A program made the translations under genes and the position numbers. Below the pieces are notes generated by a model, which searched no databases, was not told where the DNA came from, and worked only from the letters and a program-made list of their open reading frames with translations. From Halodurantibacterium flavum (GTDB taxonomy: Bacteria > Pseudomonadota > Alphaproteobacteria > Rhodobacterales > Rhodobacteraceae), in assembly GCF_042681825.1 (NCBI RefSeq), contig NZ_JBHUGH010000002.1:369363-433362 (forward strand): a stretch of 64,000 bases of DNA, read 5' to 3'. This document shows positions 8,769-17,441 of the stretch, in pieces; position 1 is the first letter of the stretch; each line of letters starts with the position of its first letter.

Positions 8769-9167
8769 CTAGCGCGCGTTCTGCCGGGCCGCGACAAAGT
8801 GGTGCGTGTTCCGCTCAAGGCACATGGCAAGCGCACGGAGCCTCTCGGCCACCTCTCGGCCCAGGGGCGTCAGGTCATAATCCACATGCGGCGGCACGAC
8901 CCTATGCGCCTCGCGGGTCAGCAGCCCGTCCTCTTCCAGGAGCCGCAGCGACTGGGTCAGCATCCGTTCCGAAACCCCACCGATCCGTCGCCGCAGCGCG
9001 CTGAACCGCAGTTTGCCGTCGTCGTGCAGCGCGATCATGATCAGCGCGCCCCAGCGGCTTGTCACATGGCTGAGCACGCTGCGCGACGGACATCTTTCGT
9101 CAAGCACATCGGCCACGAACTGGGGCTGCGTCAGAACGGACGTCGTCTGGCTGCTGGCGGTGTCCAT
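8769..9167 (-). CDS. HxlR-family transcriptional regulator
   Basis: A 132-residue winged-helix regulator of the HxlR/DUF24 family. The signature core CPSRSVLSHVTSRWGALIMIALHDG-type segment (residues 25-50), FSALRRRIGGVSERMLTQSLRLLEEDGLL, and the terminal DYDLTPLGRE wing are present. The Cys near residue 25 sits where YodB/QorR-type members carry their redox-sensing cysteine. It is divergent from a QorB-like reductase with a likely shared operator between them, so quinone- or electrophile-responsive repression is a reasonable inference. Confidence 0.9.
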   Translation of the reverse strand: MDTASSQTTSVLTQPQFVADVLDERCPSRSVLSHVTSRWGALIMIALHDDGKLRFSALRRRIGGVSERMLTQSLRLLEEDGLLTREAHRVVPPHVDYDLTPLGREVAERLRALAMCLERNTHHFVAARQNAR

Positions 9168-9182
9168 CTGGACATTCCCTCA

Positions 9183-9202
9183 TACTTACAAAAATGTCGG
9201 TA
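9183..9202. promoter_or_regulatory. Putative HxlR operator
   Basis: Imperfect inverted repeat TACTTACA-AAAA-TGTCGGTA with six of eight arm positions paired, in the 102-base divergent gap between the HxlR regulator and qorB. TACTTAC-type half-sites are typical of operators of this regulator family. Confidence 0.5.
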
Positions 9203-9269
9203 CTTCCTTTTCATAAGTGACCCGTTAAGTCTGAGGCGTCAACATGCAACGCCGGAAAAGGAATATCCC

Positions 9270-10115
9270 ATGACAATCGCAGTCTCCGCCGCCAGCGGCC
9301 AGCTTGGCCGCATCGCTGTCACGCATCTGAAAACGCTCGTCGATCCGTCGCAGGTCGTGGCGCTGGCCCGCGACCCGGCAAAACTCGCCGATCTTGGCGT
9401 CACGGCGCGGCCCTTTGACTATACGCGGCCGGACATGCTGATCGCCGGGCTGGACGGGGTTGAAACGCTGGCACTCATCTCCTCGGGCGATCTGGCGGGG
9501 CGGGTCGATCAGCATCGCAACGTGATCGAGGCGGCAAAGGCGGCGGGCGTGGGCCGGATCGTCTATACCTCGATTCTCAAGGGGGACCGCTCGCCCCTGA
9601 TGATCGCGAGCGATCACCGCGCGACCGAAGAGATCCTTGCGGGGGCGGGCATCGCCACCACCATTCTGCGCAACAACTGGTATTCCGAGAACCGGGCCGC
9701 GACGCTGCCGGCGGCGCTTGGCGCGGGGGCGCTGATCGGGGCGGCGGGGCAGGCGCCGTTCAACACCGCGACGCGGGCCGATCTGGGGCAGGCGCTGGCC
9801 ATCGCCGCCGCCGACGGGGCGCTTGCCGGGGCGGTTCTGGAACTCGCGGGGGATGAGACCTATACGCTTGCGGATCTTGCGGCCGAGGCGCAGCGCCAGT
9901 CGGGGCGCGACCTTCCCTATCGCGATCTCTCGCCCGAGGAGTATCAGGCGGCGCTGGTGGCGGCGGGTCTGCCTGCGGGCTTTGCCGCCGTTCTGGTCGA
10001 TGCGGATGTGCAGGCGAGGGATGGCTGGATGGCCGACGACAGCAGTGCGCTGTCGCGCCTGCTGGGGCGCCCGACGACGCCCATCGCGGATGTGGTCGCG
10101 GCGGCGTTGGCCTGA
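9270..10115 (+). CDS. qorB: NAD(P)H:quinone oxidoreductase, QorB-like (NmrA-type SDR)
   Basis: A 281-residue atypical SDR. It aligns by eye along its length with QorB/YtfG: nucleotide motif SAASGQLGRIAV at the N-terminus, RVDQHRNVIEAAKAAGVGRIVYTS, ILRNNWYSEN near residue 135, GAAGQAPFNTATRADLGQA, and the C-terminal ELAGDETYTLADLAAE. It likely reduces quinones or related electrophiles in the cytosol with NADPH. The start follows AAAGGA. Divergence from an HxlR regulator, as for known QorA/QorB systems, supports the role. Confidence 0.88.
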   Translation: MTIAVSAASGQLGRIAVTHLKTLVDPSQVVALARDPAKLADLGVTARPFDYTRPDMLIAGLDGVETLALISSGDLAGRVDQHRNVIEAAKAAGVGRIVYTSILKGDRSPLMIASDHRATEEILAGAGIATTILRNNWYSENRAATLPAALGAGALIGAAGQAPFNTATRADLGQALAIAAADGALAGAVLELAGDETYTLADLAAEAQRQSGRDLPYRDLSPEEYQAALVAAGLPAGFAAVLVDADVQARDGWMADDSSALSRLLGRPTTPIADVVAAALA

Positions 10116-10130
10116 TCGGACGCGCTGGCC

Positions 10131-10150
10131 GCGGGCGGGGCGATGCCCGC
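10131..10150 (+). terminator. Weak hairpin after qorB
   Basis: GCGGGC / GCCCGC, six perfect pairs with an 8-nt loop, 15 bases after the qorB stop. No clear T-tract, so low confidence. The rest of the gap to the TonB receptor shows no gene. Confidence 0.35.
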
Positions 10151-10336
10151 GCTGGGGTAAGCCTGATCGTCTTTGTCGCGGTGGACGTGCTGCGCTGGCG
10201 GCTGACCCTGTTGCCGCAGTGACACGCATTCCGCCCCCGGGGCGGGCAGGGTTGCCTGATCCCGCCGCCGGTCCTAAACAGGCGCCAAAGCCAGCCGCAG
10301 ATGCCGCCAGCCATTCCCCCGATCAAGGAGTGCCCG

Positions 10337-12502
10337 ATGGCAACGCATCCCGCTGGCCGCGGCCGGCCCGCCCTGTTTTCTCCGTTCTCCCGTGCGCCCG
10401 TGACGCGCGCGCTCGCGATCCTTTTGTCGGGCACCGCGCTGATCCATACCGGTGCGGCCCTTGCGCAAGAGGCGCAGGAAACCCGTGCGCAAGAGACGCC
10501 GGAGACGCCGCAGCTTCTGGGTACGCTGGTGCTGCACGGCGCCTCGGTGATGGATGAGGACAGCTCGATCGTCGCGGGCTATACCGCCACCGGCTCGAAA
10601 ACCGTGAACGAGGTGATCGACGTCCCCGCCCAGGTCTCGGTCGTCACTGCGCGCGAACTGGAAACCCGGGCGCCCGAAACGCTGACCTCGGCCCTGGCCT
10701 ATACGGCCAGCGTGTCGGTTGACGAATACGGGTCCGACAACCGCTATGACTTCTTCCGCATCCGGGGCTTTCTGCAGAACGGCACCGGCACCTATCGCGA
10801 CGGGCTGCCGCTGCGGACCTTCAACTTTACCGGCGGGCGGATCGAGCCCTATTCGGTTCAGCGGATCGAGGTGCTCAAGGGCTCGACCTCGACCCTCTTT
10901 GGCCTCAACGCCCCCGGCGGGCTGGTGAACGTCATCACCAAGCGGCCCCAGAACGACCCCTTTGGCGAGGTCTATTCGACCGTCGGCGACAGCCACGCGG
11001 AGCTTGGCTTCGACATGGGCGCGCCGTTGGACGAGAACGGCGAATGGACCTACCGCATCACCGGCAAATGGCAGGACGGCCAGAACCAGGGCGATTACCT
11101 GAACGATGACCGCCGCTATGGCGCCGTTGCCCTGACCTGGAAGCCCGGCGACCGCACCTCGCTCACGCTTCTGGGGAATATCTACCGGATCGAGGGGAAT
11201 GCGGGGAACAGCACGCCCATCGGGTCGCGGGCCTCGCGCGAAACCTATTTCGGCGAGCCGTCCTTCAACCGGCTCGACCGCGACGAACGCAGCATCGGCT
11301 ATGAATTCAGCCACGATTTCGGTCAGGGGCTCAGCTTCCGGCAGAACCTGCGCTGGTCGGAATTCGATTTCGGGCTGGAACAGGTCTATATCTCGGACGT
11401 GGTGGGGTCAGAGGCGCAGCGGGCGGCCTATTCCATCGACGGCAATGTCAGGCGGTTTGCGGTCGATAACCAGCTTCAGTTCGACACGAGCTTTGGCGAT
11501 ATCGACAGCCGCAGCCTGCTCGGCGTCGAATATGTCTCGGACGACCTTTACGAGGTGCAGGGCGCCTATACCGTCGGCTCGGTCGATATCGACCGCCCCG
11601 TCTATTGCGCCCCCGCCTGCCTGGTTCATACCGGCGACACGATCACCGACATGACGCAGGAAACGCTGGGCCTTTATGCGCAAGAGGAACTGACCTTCCG
11701 CGACCAGTGGATCCTGACGCTGGGCCTGCGCCATGACCGTGTGGAAACCGACACGGCCGCCGGCGTGTCCGACCGTCAGACCGCCACCACGGGCCGGATC
11801 GGGCTGACCTACAAGGCGACGCCGGATCTCGCGTTCTACGCCAATTATTCGGAATCCTTCGATCCCGTCAGCGTCGGCTATACCGGCCTCACCGGCGAAA
11901 GCCTGCGCCCGACCGAAGGCACCCAGTATGAGATCGGCGTGAAATACCGCCCCGAGGGCAGCGACGCCCTGATCTCGGCCGCGATTTTCGACCTGAGCCA
12001 GACCAACGTGCCGCGTTATGACGTGGTGGGTGGTGTCCCGGCCTTCTGGCAGATCGGGCAGATCGACGTGCAGGGGCTGGAAATCGAGGGCCGCATGGCC
12101 ATGAACGACCGGCTGAACCTGAACTTTGCCTATGCCTATTGGGATGCGAAGATCGTCGGCGGCGACAATGACGGCCGCCGCCCGATCCTGACGCCGGAAC
12201 ATACGGCATCCGTCTGGGCCGATTACACGCTGGAGGGCGGCGCCTTTGACGGCATCCGTCTGGGCGGGGGCGCGCGCCTTTTGGGCAGCCGCTATTCGGA
12301 CGACACGAACGCGGTTCGGATCGGGTCGGCGGTCGTCTTTGACGCGATGACGAGCGTTCCCTTGGGCGAAAATACCGAGCTTGCCGTGAATGTGTCGAAC
12401 CTCTTTGACCGGGAATATGTGGCCTCCTACAACTTTACCAATTCGGCGGCCTTCTACGGCGACGGGCGGATCGTCAAGGCGACCCTGCGTCACCGCTGGT
12501 AA
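10337..12502 (+). CDS. TonB-dependent siderophore receptor
   Basis: A 721-residue outer-membrane receptor. It has a signal peptide (basic start, hydrophobic near residues 25-40, cleavage after ALAQ), then a plug domain (about residues 75-190: VIDVPAQVSVVTARELE, FRIRGFLQNGTGTYRDGLP, RIEVLKGSTSTLFG, GGLVNVITKRP) and a 22-strand barrel ending in aromatic W. The YCAPAC cysteine pair in an extracellular loop recalls ferrichrome receptors. The start follows AAGGAG. No siderophore synthesis or ABC genes adjoin, so it likely scavenges xenosiderophores. Iron-dependent control is probable, but I did not identify a clear Fur/RirA site. Confidence 0.93.
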   Translation: MATHPAGRGRPALFSPFSRAPVTRALAILLSGTALIHTGAALAQEAQETRAQETPETPQLLGTLVLHGASVMDEDSSIVAGYTATGSKTVNEVIDVPAQVSVVTARELETRAPETLTSALAYTASVSVDEYGSDNRYDFFRIRGFLQNGTGTYRDGLPLRTFNFTGGRIEPYSVQRIEVLKGSTSTLFGLNAPGGLVNVITKRPQNDPFGEVYSTVGDSHAELGFDMGAPLDENGEWTYRITGKWQDGQNQGDYLNDDRRYGAVALTWKPGDRTSLTLLGNIYRIEGNAGNSTPIGSRASRETYFGEPSFNRLDRDERSIGYEFSHDFGQGLSFRQNLRWSEFDFGLEQVYISDVVGSEAQRAAYSIDGNVRRFAVDNQLQFDTSFGDIDSRSLLGVEYVSDDLYEVQGAYTVGSVDIDRPVYCAPACLVHTGDTITDMTQETLGLYAQEELTFRDQWILTLGLRHDRVETDTAAGVSDRQTATTGRIGLTYKATPDLAFYANYSESFDPVSVGYTGLTGESLRPTEGTQYEIGVKYRPEGSDALISAAIFDLSQTNVPRYDVVGGVPAFWQIGQIDVQGLEIEGRMAMNDRLNLNFAYAYWDAKIVGGDNDGRRPILTPEHTASVWADYTLEGGAFDGIRLGGGARLLGSRYSDDTNAVRIGSAVVFDAMTSVPLGENTELAVNVSNLFDREYVASYNFTNSAAFYGDGRIVKATLRHRW

Positions 12503-12556
12503 AACCGGGGCGCGGGCCGCTTTCAAAGGCGGCCCGCGTCGCTATTGCCCCGGTTT
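12502..12556 (+). terminator. Nested double hairpin terminator
   Basis: An outer perfect 9-bp repeat AAACCGGGG / CCCCGGTTT encloses an inner perfect 9-bp stem GCGGGCCGC / GCGGCCCGC (12512-12520 and 12529-12537). It begins at the stop codon of the TonB receptor. This is a strong structure insulating the receptor from the toxin-antitoxin genes. Confidence 0.7.
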
Positions 12557-12603
12557 AACGGTCCGGGCCCAAAAAACCGCTCCGGATCTCTGTTGATCAT
12601 ACG

Positions 12604-12648
12604 AATTAAGTCCATTTGATCTTTACATATGGATCATATGGACTAATT
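12604..12648. promoter_or_regulatory. Inverted-repeat operator before the antitoxin gene
   Basis: Two 18-base arms, AATTAAGTCCATTTGATC and GGATCATATGGACTAATT, form an inverted repeat with one bulge and one mismatch around a 9-base spacer (TTTACATAT). The stretch is far more AT-rich than its surroundings and ends 21 bases before the antitoxin ATG, so it must overlap the promoter. Autorepression by the antitoxin or the complex is the natural reading. Confidence 0.7.
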
Positions 12649-12669
12649 CTTGGCCAACGGAGATTTTAA

Positions 12670-13059
12670 ATGCACCTGGCCCAGAAAACACGCGACCCTG
12701 TCCAGATCACCGCCGTGGCGCTCAAGGCCTATGCGCGGGTGGCCGAGGCATGGGGCCTTGGCCTGCGCGAGGCTGCGGCCCTGGCCGACATGTCCGAAAG
12801 CACCTGGAAACGCGCCAGAAAGCCGGGTTTCGCCGGCGAGTTGACCAAGGATCAGCTTTTGCGGCTGAGCGCGGTGATAGGCATATACAAGTCGCTCGAA
12901 CTCTATTTCGCGGAACCGCTGGCCCGGGGCTGGTTCACGCGGCCGAACAGCGGGCCGCTGTTCGGTGGCAGCCGGCCGGTCGATACCGCAATCGAGGGGG
13001 GGCTTCCCCAAATCCTCGCCATCCGCACCTATCTCGACGCGCTGCGCGGTGGTGCATGA
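12670..13059 (+). CDS. Xre/MbcA/ParS-type antitoxin
   Basis: A 129-residue antitoxin. The N-terminal half is a helix-turn-helix (LGLREAAALADMSESTWKRARK, split around residues 30-55) and the C-terminal half is the DUF2384/MbcA toxin-binding domain, recognisable by LYFAEPLARGWFTRPNSG and the terminal IRTYLDALRGG. This family neutralises RES-domain toxins by inserting its C-terminus at the active site. The gene overlaps the toxin start by four bases, as usual for these pairs, and is preceded by a long inverted repeat likely bound by it. The start is ATG with GGAGATTTTAA upstream. Confidence 0.9.
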   Translation: MHLAQKTRDPVQITAVALKAYARVAEAWGLGLREAAALADMSESTWKRARKPGFAGELTKDQLLRLSAVIGIYKSLELYFAEPLARGWFTRPNSGPLFGGSRPVDTAIEGGLPQILAIRTYLDALRGGA

Positions 13060-13754
13060 GGCGGACGGAAGTGTCCGACCGGGGCCTCGTGCGCCTGCTG
13101 CCCGCGACCTATCACAAGCCGCCGGCGCTGCGTGGTCTGGTCGATACCGAGGAGGAACTGGAAATCCTTGCCGCAATCGAGGGGCTGACCAGCGCGCGGC
13201 TTTTGGCGGAACGGGGACGGAACCCGCATTTCGACCCGAGGGAGCTGGCCTGGCGGCGGCGCAACCGCGACCTGCGCATCTATGGCGACACCCATGTCAA
13301 CGCGGCCTTCACCTATACGAGACGCGGCGGCAACCGCTTCAACCCGGAGGAGCGCGGCGCCTGGTATTGCGCCTGGAACGGCATGGTTTCCATCGCCGAG
13401 GTCGCCTGGCACCGCACGCGGGAACTGGGCTATACCGGGTCGTTCCATGACAGCGCGCGCTATGTCGAACTGCTCGCCGATTTCATCGGCGAATTCGATG
13501 ACATCACCGACGAACCGGGGCACCCGGCGCTGAACCCCGAACCCGAGATCGGCTACCCCGAGGGGCAAAGCCTTGCGCAGCACCTGCGCCGCGAGGGTTC
13601 GCGCGGGTTGATCTATCCGTCCGTGCGGGCGCCCGCGGGGGGCAACTGTCTGGTCTGCTTTGATCCCGGCGCGATCCAGAACGTCCGCCCCGGCGCATCC
13701 TGGGACCTGATCTGGTCCGGCACGCCGGATTACGACGTCATGGCCGTGGGCTGA
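13056..13754 (+). CDS. RES-domain toxin (NAD+ phosphorylase/ADP-ribosyl type)
   Basis: A 232-residue RES-domain protein, known in this family to deplete NAD+ (MbcT) or ADP-ribosylate a host target (ParT). Expected active-site positions are visible: the Arg in RLLPATYHKPPA, the Tyr in GAWYCAWNG and the Glu in SIAEVAWHR, together with the family-naming RGGNRFNPEERG. It is coupled by ATGA to the antitoxin. Nothing looks degraded. Which of the two biochemical activities applies cannot be told from sequence alone. Confidence 0.9.
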   Translation: MRRTEVSDRGLVRLLPATYHKPPALRGLVDTEEELEILAAIEGLTSARLLAERGRNPHFDPRELAWRRRNRDLRIYGDTHVNAAFTYTRRGGNRFNPEERGAWYCAWNGMVSIAEVAWHRTRELGYTGSFHDSARYVELLADFIGEFDDITDEPGHPALNPEPEIGYPEGQSLAQHLRREGSRGLIYPSVRAPAGGNCLVCFDPGAIQNVRPGASWDLIWSGTPDYDVMAVG

Positions 13755-13791
13755 GCTTCTGTGGGTTGAACGGCAGTTACAGGCAACCGGG

Positions 13792-14418
13792 TCAAAGGCT
13801 TTGGGGGATCGTGTGGCGCTCGATCTCGACCAGCCGTGCATAGCGGTCTGCGAAAAGCCGCGCGACGGGATAATCGCCGCCCCAGTTCACATGCCAGCGT
13901 TCGCGGTCGATCAGCCCGTCGCGGCAGGCAAGCCCCAGCGCCTCGCCGATCAGGATTTCACGTTCCGCCGAAAACCCGAGCGCGACCGTGCGCCGGCATT
14001 CGATCGCGGCGGGTGCGGCGGCGAGGCGCGGCGGGCGCACATGGGCGGATGGCGCAAGGTCGAGCCCCAGCGCCGCAGGTTCCGACAGGTCCGGCCCGGC
14101 GGGCGCGGCCGAGCGCACCATCGGCCCGACCAGATCCTCGGACACGAGGTTGATGACAAACTCGCCCGTGTCGCGGATGTTGCGGGTCGTGTCCTTGAGG
14201 CGCCCGTCGGCGTGATGTTCCAGCCCCAGCACCACCAGCGCCGGGTCCTTGCCAAAGAGGTTGAAGAACGAATAGGGCGCGGCATTCACCACGCCCGCCG
14301 TGCTGATCGTCGTGACCCAGGCGACCGGGCGGGGCAGGACGATGGCCGTCAGCAGCTTGTAGCGGATCGCGGGCGGCAGGGCGGTCAGGTCGATCGACAT
14401 CGGCGGCCTTTCGGTCAT
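13792..14418 (-). CDS. Flavin reductase-like (FMN-binding) protein
   Basis: A 208-residue split-barrel flavoprotein of the flavin reductase-like family. The segment LPRPVAWVTTIST is the usual FMN-binding entry and NAAPYSFFNLFGKDPALVVLG follows. It is the last gene of the hydantoin operon; its ATG overlaps the LysR stop (ATGA). A second ATG at 14400, preceded by GAAAGG, is an equally plausible start giving 202 residues. It could supply reduced flavin or act as an oxygenase partner on an aromatic side chain, but its job in hydantoin metabolism is unknown. Confidence 0.82.
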   Translation of the reverse strand: MTERPPMSIDLTALPPAIRYKLLTAIVLPRPVAWVTTISTAGVVNAAPYSFFNLFGKDPALVVLGLEHHADGRLKDTTRNIRDTGEFVINLVSEDLVGPMVRSAAPAGPDLSEPAALGLDLAPSAHVRPPRLAAAPAAIECRRTVALGFSAEREILIGEALGLACRDGLIDRERWHVNWGGDYPVARLFADRYARLVEIERHTIPQSL

Positions 14419-15338
14419 TCATGAACTCGGTGGAGGTTCCGGGCAAGAAGCGGCCGCAGCGCCGCGACAAAGGCATGGGCCAGTTCGCTGCGCGGCACGC
14501 CCCGCCGCGTCAGCAGCACCACCCGGATCGGGCAGGCGGGCAGGAAGGGGCGGATCGCGATCTGCGGGCGGGCGTGGAAATGCGCCGTGAACGGGTCGAC
14601 CACCGCATTGCCCAGCCCGTGGTTCGCCAGTTCCGCCGCGGTCGAGACATAACGCACCTCGATATGCGGCAGATAGCCGACCCCGTCCTGCACGAAGGCG
14701 GACCGCACGAGGCTGCCGAGCTTGCTGTCCACCTCCATCCCGATGAAGGGGCGGCCGTCCAGATCGCCGGCCCGGATCTGGCTCTGCCGGGCAAGGTCGC
14801 TCTCGGTGGGGACGAGCGCCACCATATGCGTTTCGTGCAGCACCTCGGTATTGAGCGAGGGCGGGCGGTCCATCGTGATCGCGACGCCCAGATCGGCGCT
14901 GCCGCTATGGACCGCATCCAGCACATGTTCCAGCCGCCGCACGTCAAAGGCCACCGACACACCCGGCCGTTCGCGCAGAAAGCTGCGCAACGCGCGCGGT
15001 GCGAGCGTGTGGCCGATGGGCGGGGTCGCGATGATCCGCAGCCGGCCGCGCAGCCCCTGCCGGATATCGCGCGCGGTCTGGGTAAAGCCCTGCAGCATCG
15101 AGAACATGGGCCGGATCTCGGCGAAAAGCGCCTCGGCCTCGGCGGTGGGCATCATCCGGCGCGAGGTGCGTTCGAACAGCACGATGCCAAGCTGGGTTTC
15201 AAGCTGTTTCAGCCCCGCCGACACCGCCGGCTGCGAGACGCCGAGCGCCGCCGCTGCCTCGACCGTGGTGCCGTTGCGCATCATCGCGGCAAAGATCTCC
15301 AGCAGGCGCAGCGAGATGTCGGTGGGTGAGCCTGTCAC
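14415..15338 (-). CDS. LysR-family regulator of the hydantoin operon
   Basis: A 307-residue LysR-type regulator: N-terminal winged HTH (residues 8-65, TTVEAAAALGVSQPAVSAGLKQLE) and a periplasmic-binding-like effector domain. The GTG start is chosen because it overlaps the racemase stop as GTGA. Unlike most LysR genes it is cotranscribed inside the operon rather than divergent. Two LTTR-like boxes lie upstream of the operon's first gene at 21502-21545, the obvious place for it to act. The inducer is presumably a hydantoin or N-carbamoyl amino acid. Confidence 0.9.
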   Translation of the reverse strand: MTGSPTDISLRLLEIFAAMMRNGTTVEAAAALGVSQPAVSAGLKQLETQLGIVLFERTSRRMMPTAEAEALFAEIRPMFSMLQGFTQTARDIRQGLRGRLRIIATPPIGHTLAPRALRSFLRERPGVSVAFDVRRLEHVLDAVHSGSADLGVAITMDRPPSLNTEVLHETHMVALVPTESDLARQSQIRAGDLDGRPFIGMEVDSKLGSLVRSAFVQDGVGYLPHIEVRYVSTAAELANHGLGNAVVDPFTAHFHARPQIAIRPFLPACPIRVVLLTRRGVPRSELAHAFVAALRPLLARNLHRVHE

Positions 15339-15973
15339 GCGAGGATCGCCCCCAGCGCGATGGCCGCCGCCGCCTGCACCGGGTCGATCACCGCGATCCC
15401 CAGGTCGCGTTCCAGCTGCGCCCGGCGCGGGGCAAAGCCTGCGCAGCCGGGCACCAGCGCCCCCGCCCCCATGTCGCGCAACCGCCGCCCGACCTCCAGC
15501 GTGCGGGCATAGACGGCGTCGGACCGGCCCGCATCCTCGGCGCTGACGCCGCCCAGATCGAGCTCCGCCGCCAGCCGCCCGATCACCCCCATGGCGCGCA
15601 TCCGCCGCATGTGCCGCGCGACCGAGGCCGGCCCCAGCGCTACGATCCCGAAACGGTCGGCCCGCGCCATCGCGGTCAGGATGCCGGCCTCCTGTATGCC
15701 GATGACAGGCTTTGCGGTCAGGCTGCGCGCGAGGTCGAGGCCGGGATCGGAAAAGCAGGCGATGACATAGGCATCCGCCCCCGGATCGGCGGCGATCGTT
15801 TCTGCGACCCGGATCCCTGCGCGGGCGACATCCTCTTCGGTCATGATGGTGGCGGGGCTTTCGGGGATGCGGATGCAGTCGAATCGCGCGCCCGCAAGGC
15901 CTGCAAGCGCCTCGGTCAGGCTGTCGGTCACGGCCCCGGACGAATTCGGGTTGATGACGAGGATGCGCTTCAT
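15335..15973 (-). CDS. Hydantoin racemase / Asp-Glu racemase family protein
   Basis: A 212-residue cofactor-independent racemase of the Asp/Glu/hydantoin family. It begins MKRILVINPNSSGAVTDSL, typical of hydantoin racemases. The two catalytic cysteines expected in this family appear as Cys in VIACFSDPG (about residue 74) and in LVPGCAGFA (about residue 180). In the operon it would interconvert D- and L-5-substituted hydantoins so that both reach the D-specific hydrolases. It overlaps the hydantoinase stop and the LysR start. Confidence 0.88.
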   Translation of the reverse strand: MKRILVINPNSSGAVTDSLTEALAGLAGARFDCIRIPESPATIMTEEDVARAGIRVAETIAADPGADAYVIACFSDPGLDLARSLTAKPVIGIQEAGILTAMARADRFGIVALGPASVARHMRRMRAMGVIGRLAAELDLGGVSAEDAGRSDAVYARTLEVGRRLRDMGAGALVPGCAGFAPRRAQLERDLGIAVIDPVQAAAAIALGAILA

Positions 15974-17427
15974 GGCCAGATATCCGCGCCGAAATTCTGC
16001 GCCGGGTCGAGTTCCGGCACGGTGGGCGCCTGCGGCCCGATGCGATAGGGCTGGCGGGCGACAAACTGGCCACGGCCACGCGCGGCCTTCAGCTCGCCGC
16101 CCTCGACGATGGTTTCGCCCCGGTTCAGCACATGAACCGGCCAGCCGGTCAGGCGCATCCCCTCGAACGGGGTGTAGTCCATCGCGTCATGCTGGTCGGC
16201 GGCGGTGACGGTGCGGGTTTCCTCGGGGTCCCAGATGGCGATATCGGCATCCATGCCCGGCAGGATCGCGCCCTTGCGGTCCATACCGAAGACCCGCGCC
16301 GCATTGGTCGACGAAAGCGCCACGAACTGTCCCAGCGTGATCCGGCCCGCGACCACCCCTTCCGAGAAAAGATAGGGCAGGCGCGCGGCGATCCCCGGCA
16401 TCCCGTTCGCGATCGCGGGATAGGGCGCATCCGCCCCCTTGGCGAACTTGCCGGTCTCGTCGAACCGGTAGGGTGCGTGGTCCGAGGACACGCTGTCGAA
16501 GGTGCCGGTGCGCGCATGACGCCAGAGCGCCTTTTGCGTGGCCTCATCCCGCAGCGGGGGCGAACAGATGTATTTCGCCCCCTCCATCCCCGGACGGTCC
16601 AGATCGGCGCGGGTCAGCGCGAGGTATTGCGGGCAGGTCTCGGCATGGACGGGCAGGCCATCGGCGCGGGCGCGGGCCACCAGTTCCGCCCCCTCGGGCG
16701 TCGAGACATGGACGATGAAGAGCCCCGCGCCCACCAGCCGCGCGAGCGCGATGGCACGGTTGATCGCCTCGGCCTCGGCAATCGCGGGGCGAGAGATGGC
16801 GTGGTATTTCGGCGCCGTCAGCCCCGCCGCCGCCAGCCGCGCGTTCATCCATTTGATCATGTCGTTGTTTTCGGCATGGACCATGGTCAGCGCGCCGTGC
16901 TGCCGTGCCACGGCCAGGATATCGAGCATCCCCCGATCACCGAGGTTCATCAGGTCATAGGTCATGAAGACCTTGAAGGACGTGATCCCCCGGGCAAAGG
17001 CGCGGGGCAGTTCGTCCGACAGGACCTCGGGGCGGGGGTCCGAGATGATGAGGTGATAGGAATAATCCAGCACCGAATTGGGCGCGGCACGGCCGTCATA
17101 GGTGGCAATGACGTCATCGACCGACTGGCCGCGCTGCTGGGCGGCAAAGGGAATGAAGCTTGAATTGCCGCCAAAGGCCGCCGAGACCGAGCCGCTGTAA
17201 TAGTCATCCGCGGTCATCAGCCCCGCGGAGCTTTCCTGCGCGATATGGGCATGGGCCTCGATCCCGCCGGGCAGCACCAGCCGCCCGCTCGCGTCGATCC
17301 GCCGGTCGCCGCCGGGGATGCGCTCGGCCAGGGCCGCGATGCGCCCCGCCCGGATGCCGATATCGCCCACCCAGCTTTCCTGCGGCGTGACGATCGTGCC
17401 GCCGTGAATGACGGTATCGAATTCCAT
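15970..17427 (-). CDS. hydA: Hydantoinase / dihydropyrimidinase
   Basis: A 485-residue cyclic amidohydrolase that opens hydantoin rings to N-carbamoyl amino acids. The metal ligands are visible: HAH near residue 60 (GIEAHAHIAQ), the carboxylated Lys in GITSFKVFMTY, His in MVHAENND and in FIVHVSTPEG, and the Asp in SSDHAPY. The segment GLMTADDYYSGSVSAAFGG replaces the more usual loop after the first His pair, so substrate choice may differ from classic D-hydantoinases. The start at MEFDTVIHGG gives the full amidohydrolase N-terminus. It overlaps the racemase and follows the carbamoylase. Confidence 0.9.
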   Translation of the reverse strand: MEFDTVIHGGTIVTPQESWVGDIGIRAGRIAALAERIPGGDRRIDASGRLVLPGGIEAHAHIAQESSAGLMTADDYYSGSVSAAFGGNSSFIPFAAQQRGQSVDDVIATYDGRAAPNSVLDYSYHLIISDPRPEVLSDELPRAFARGITSFKVFMTYDLMNLGDRGMLDILAVARQHGALTMVHAENNDMIKWMNARLAAAGLTAPKYHAISRPAIAEAEAINRAIALARLVGAGLFIVHVSTPEGAELVARARADGLPVHAETCPQYLALTRADLDRPGMEGAKYICSPPLRDEATQKALWRHARTGTFDSVSSDHAPYRFDETGKFAKGADAPYPAIANGMPGIAARLPYLFSEGVVAGRITLGQFVALSSTNAARVFGMDRKGAILPGMDADIAIWDPEETRTVTAADQHDAMDYTPFEGMRLTGWPVHVLNRGETIVEGGELKAARGRGQFVARQPYRIGPQAPTVPELDPAQNFGADIWP

Positions 17428-17441
17428 GCCCGTTCCCCCCC

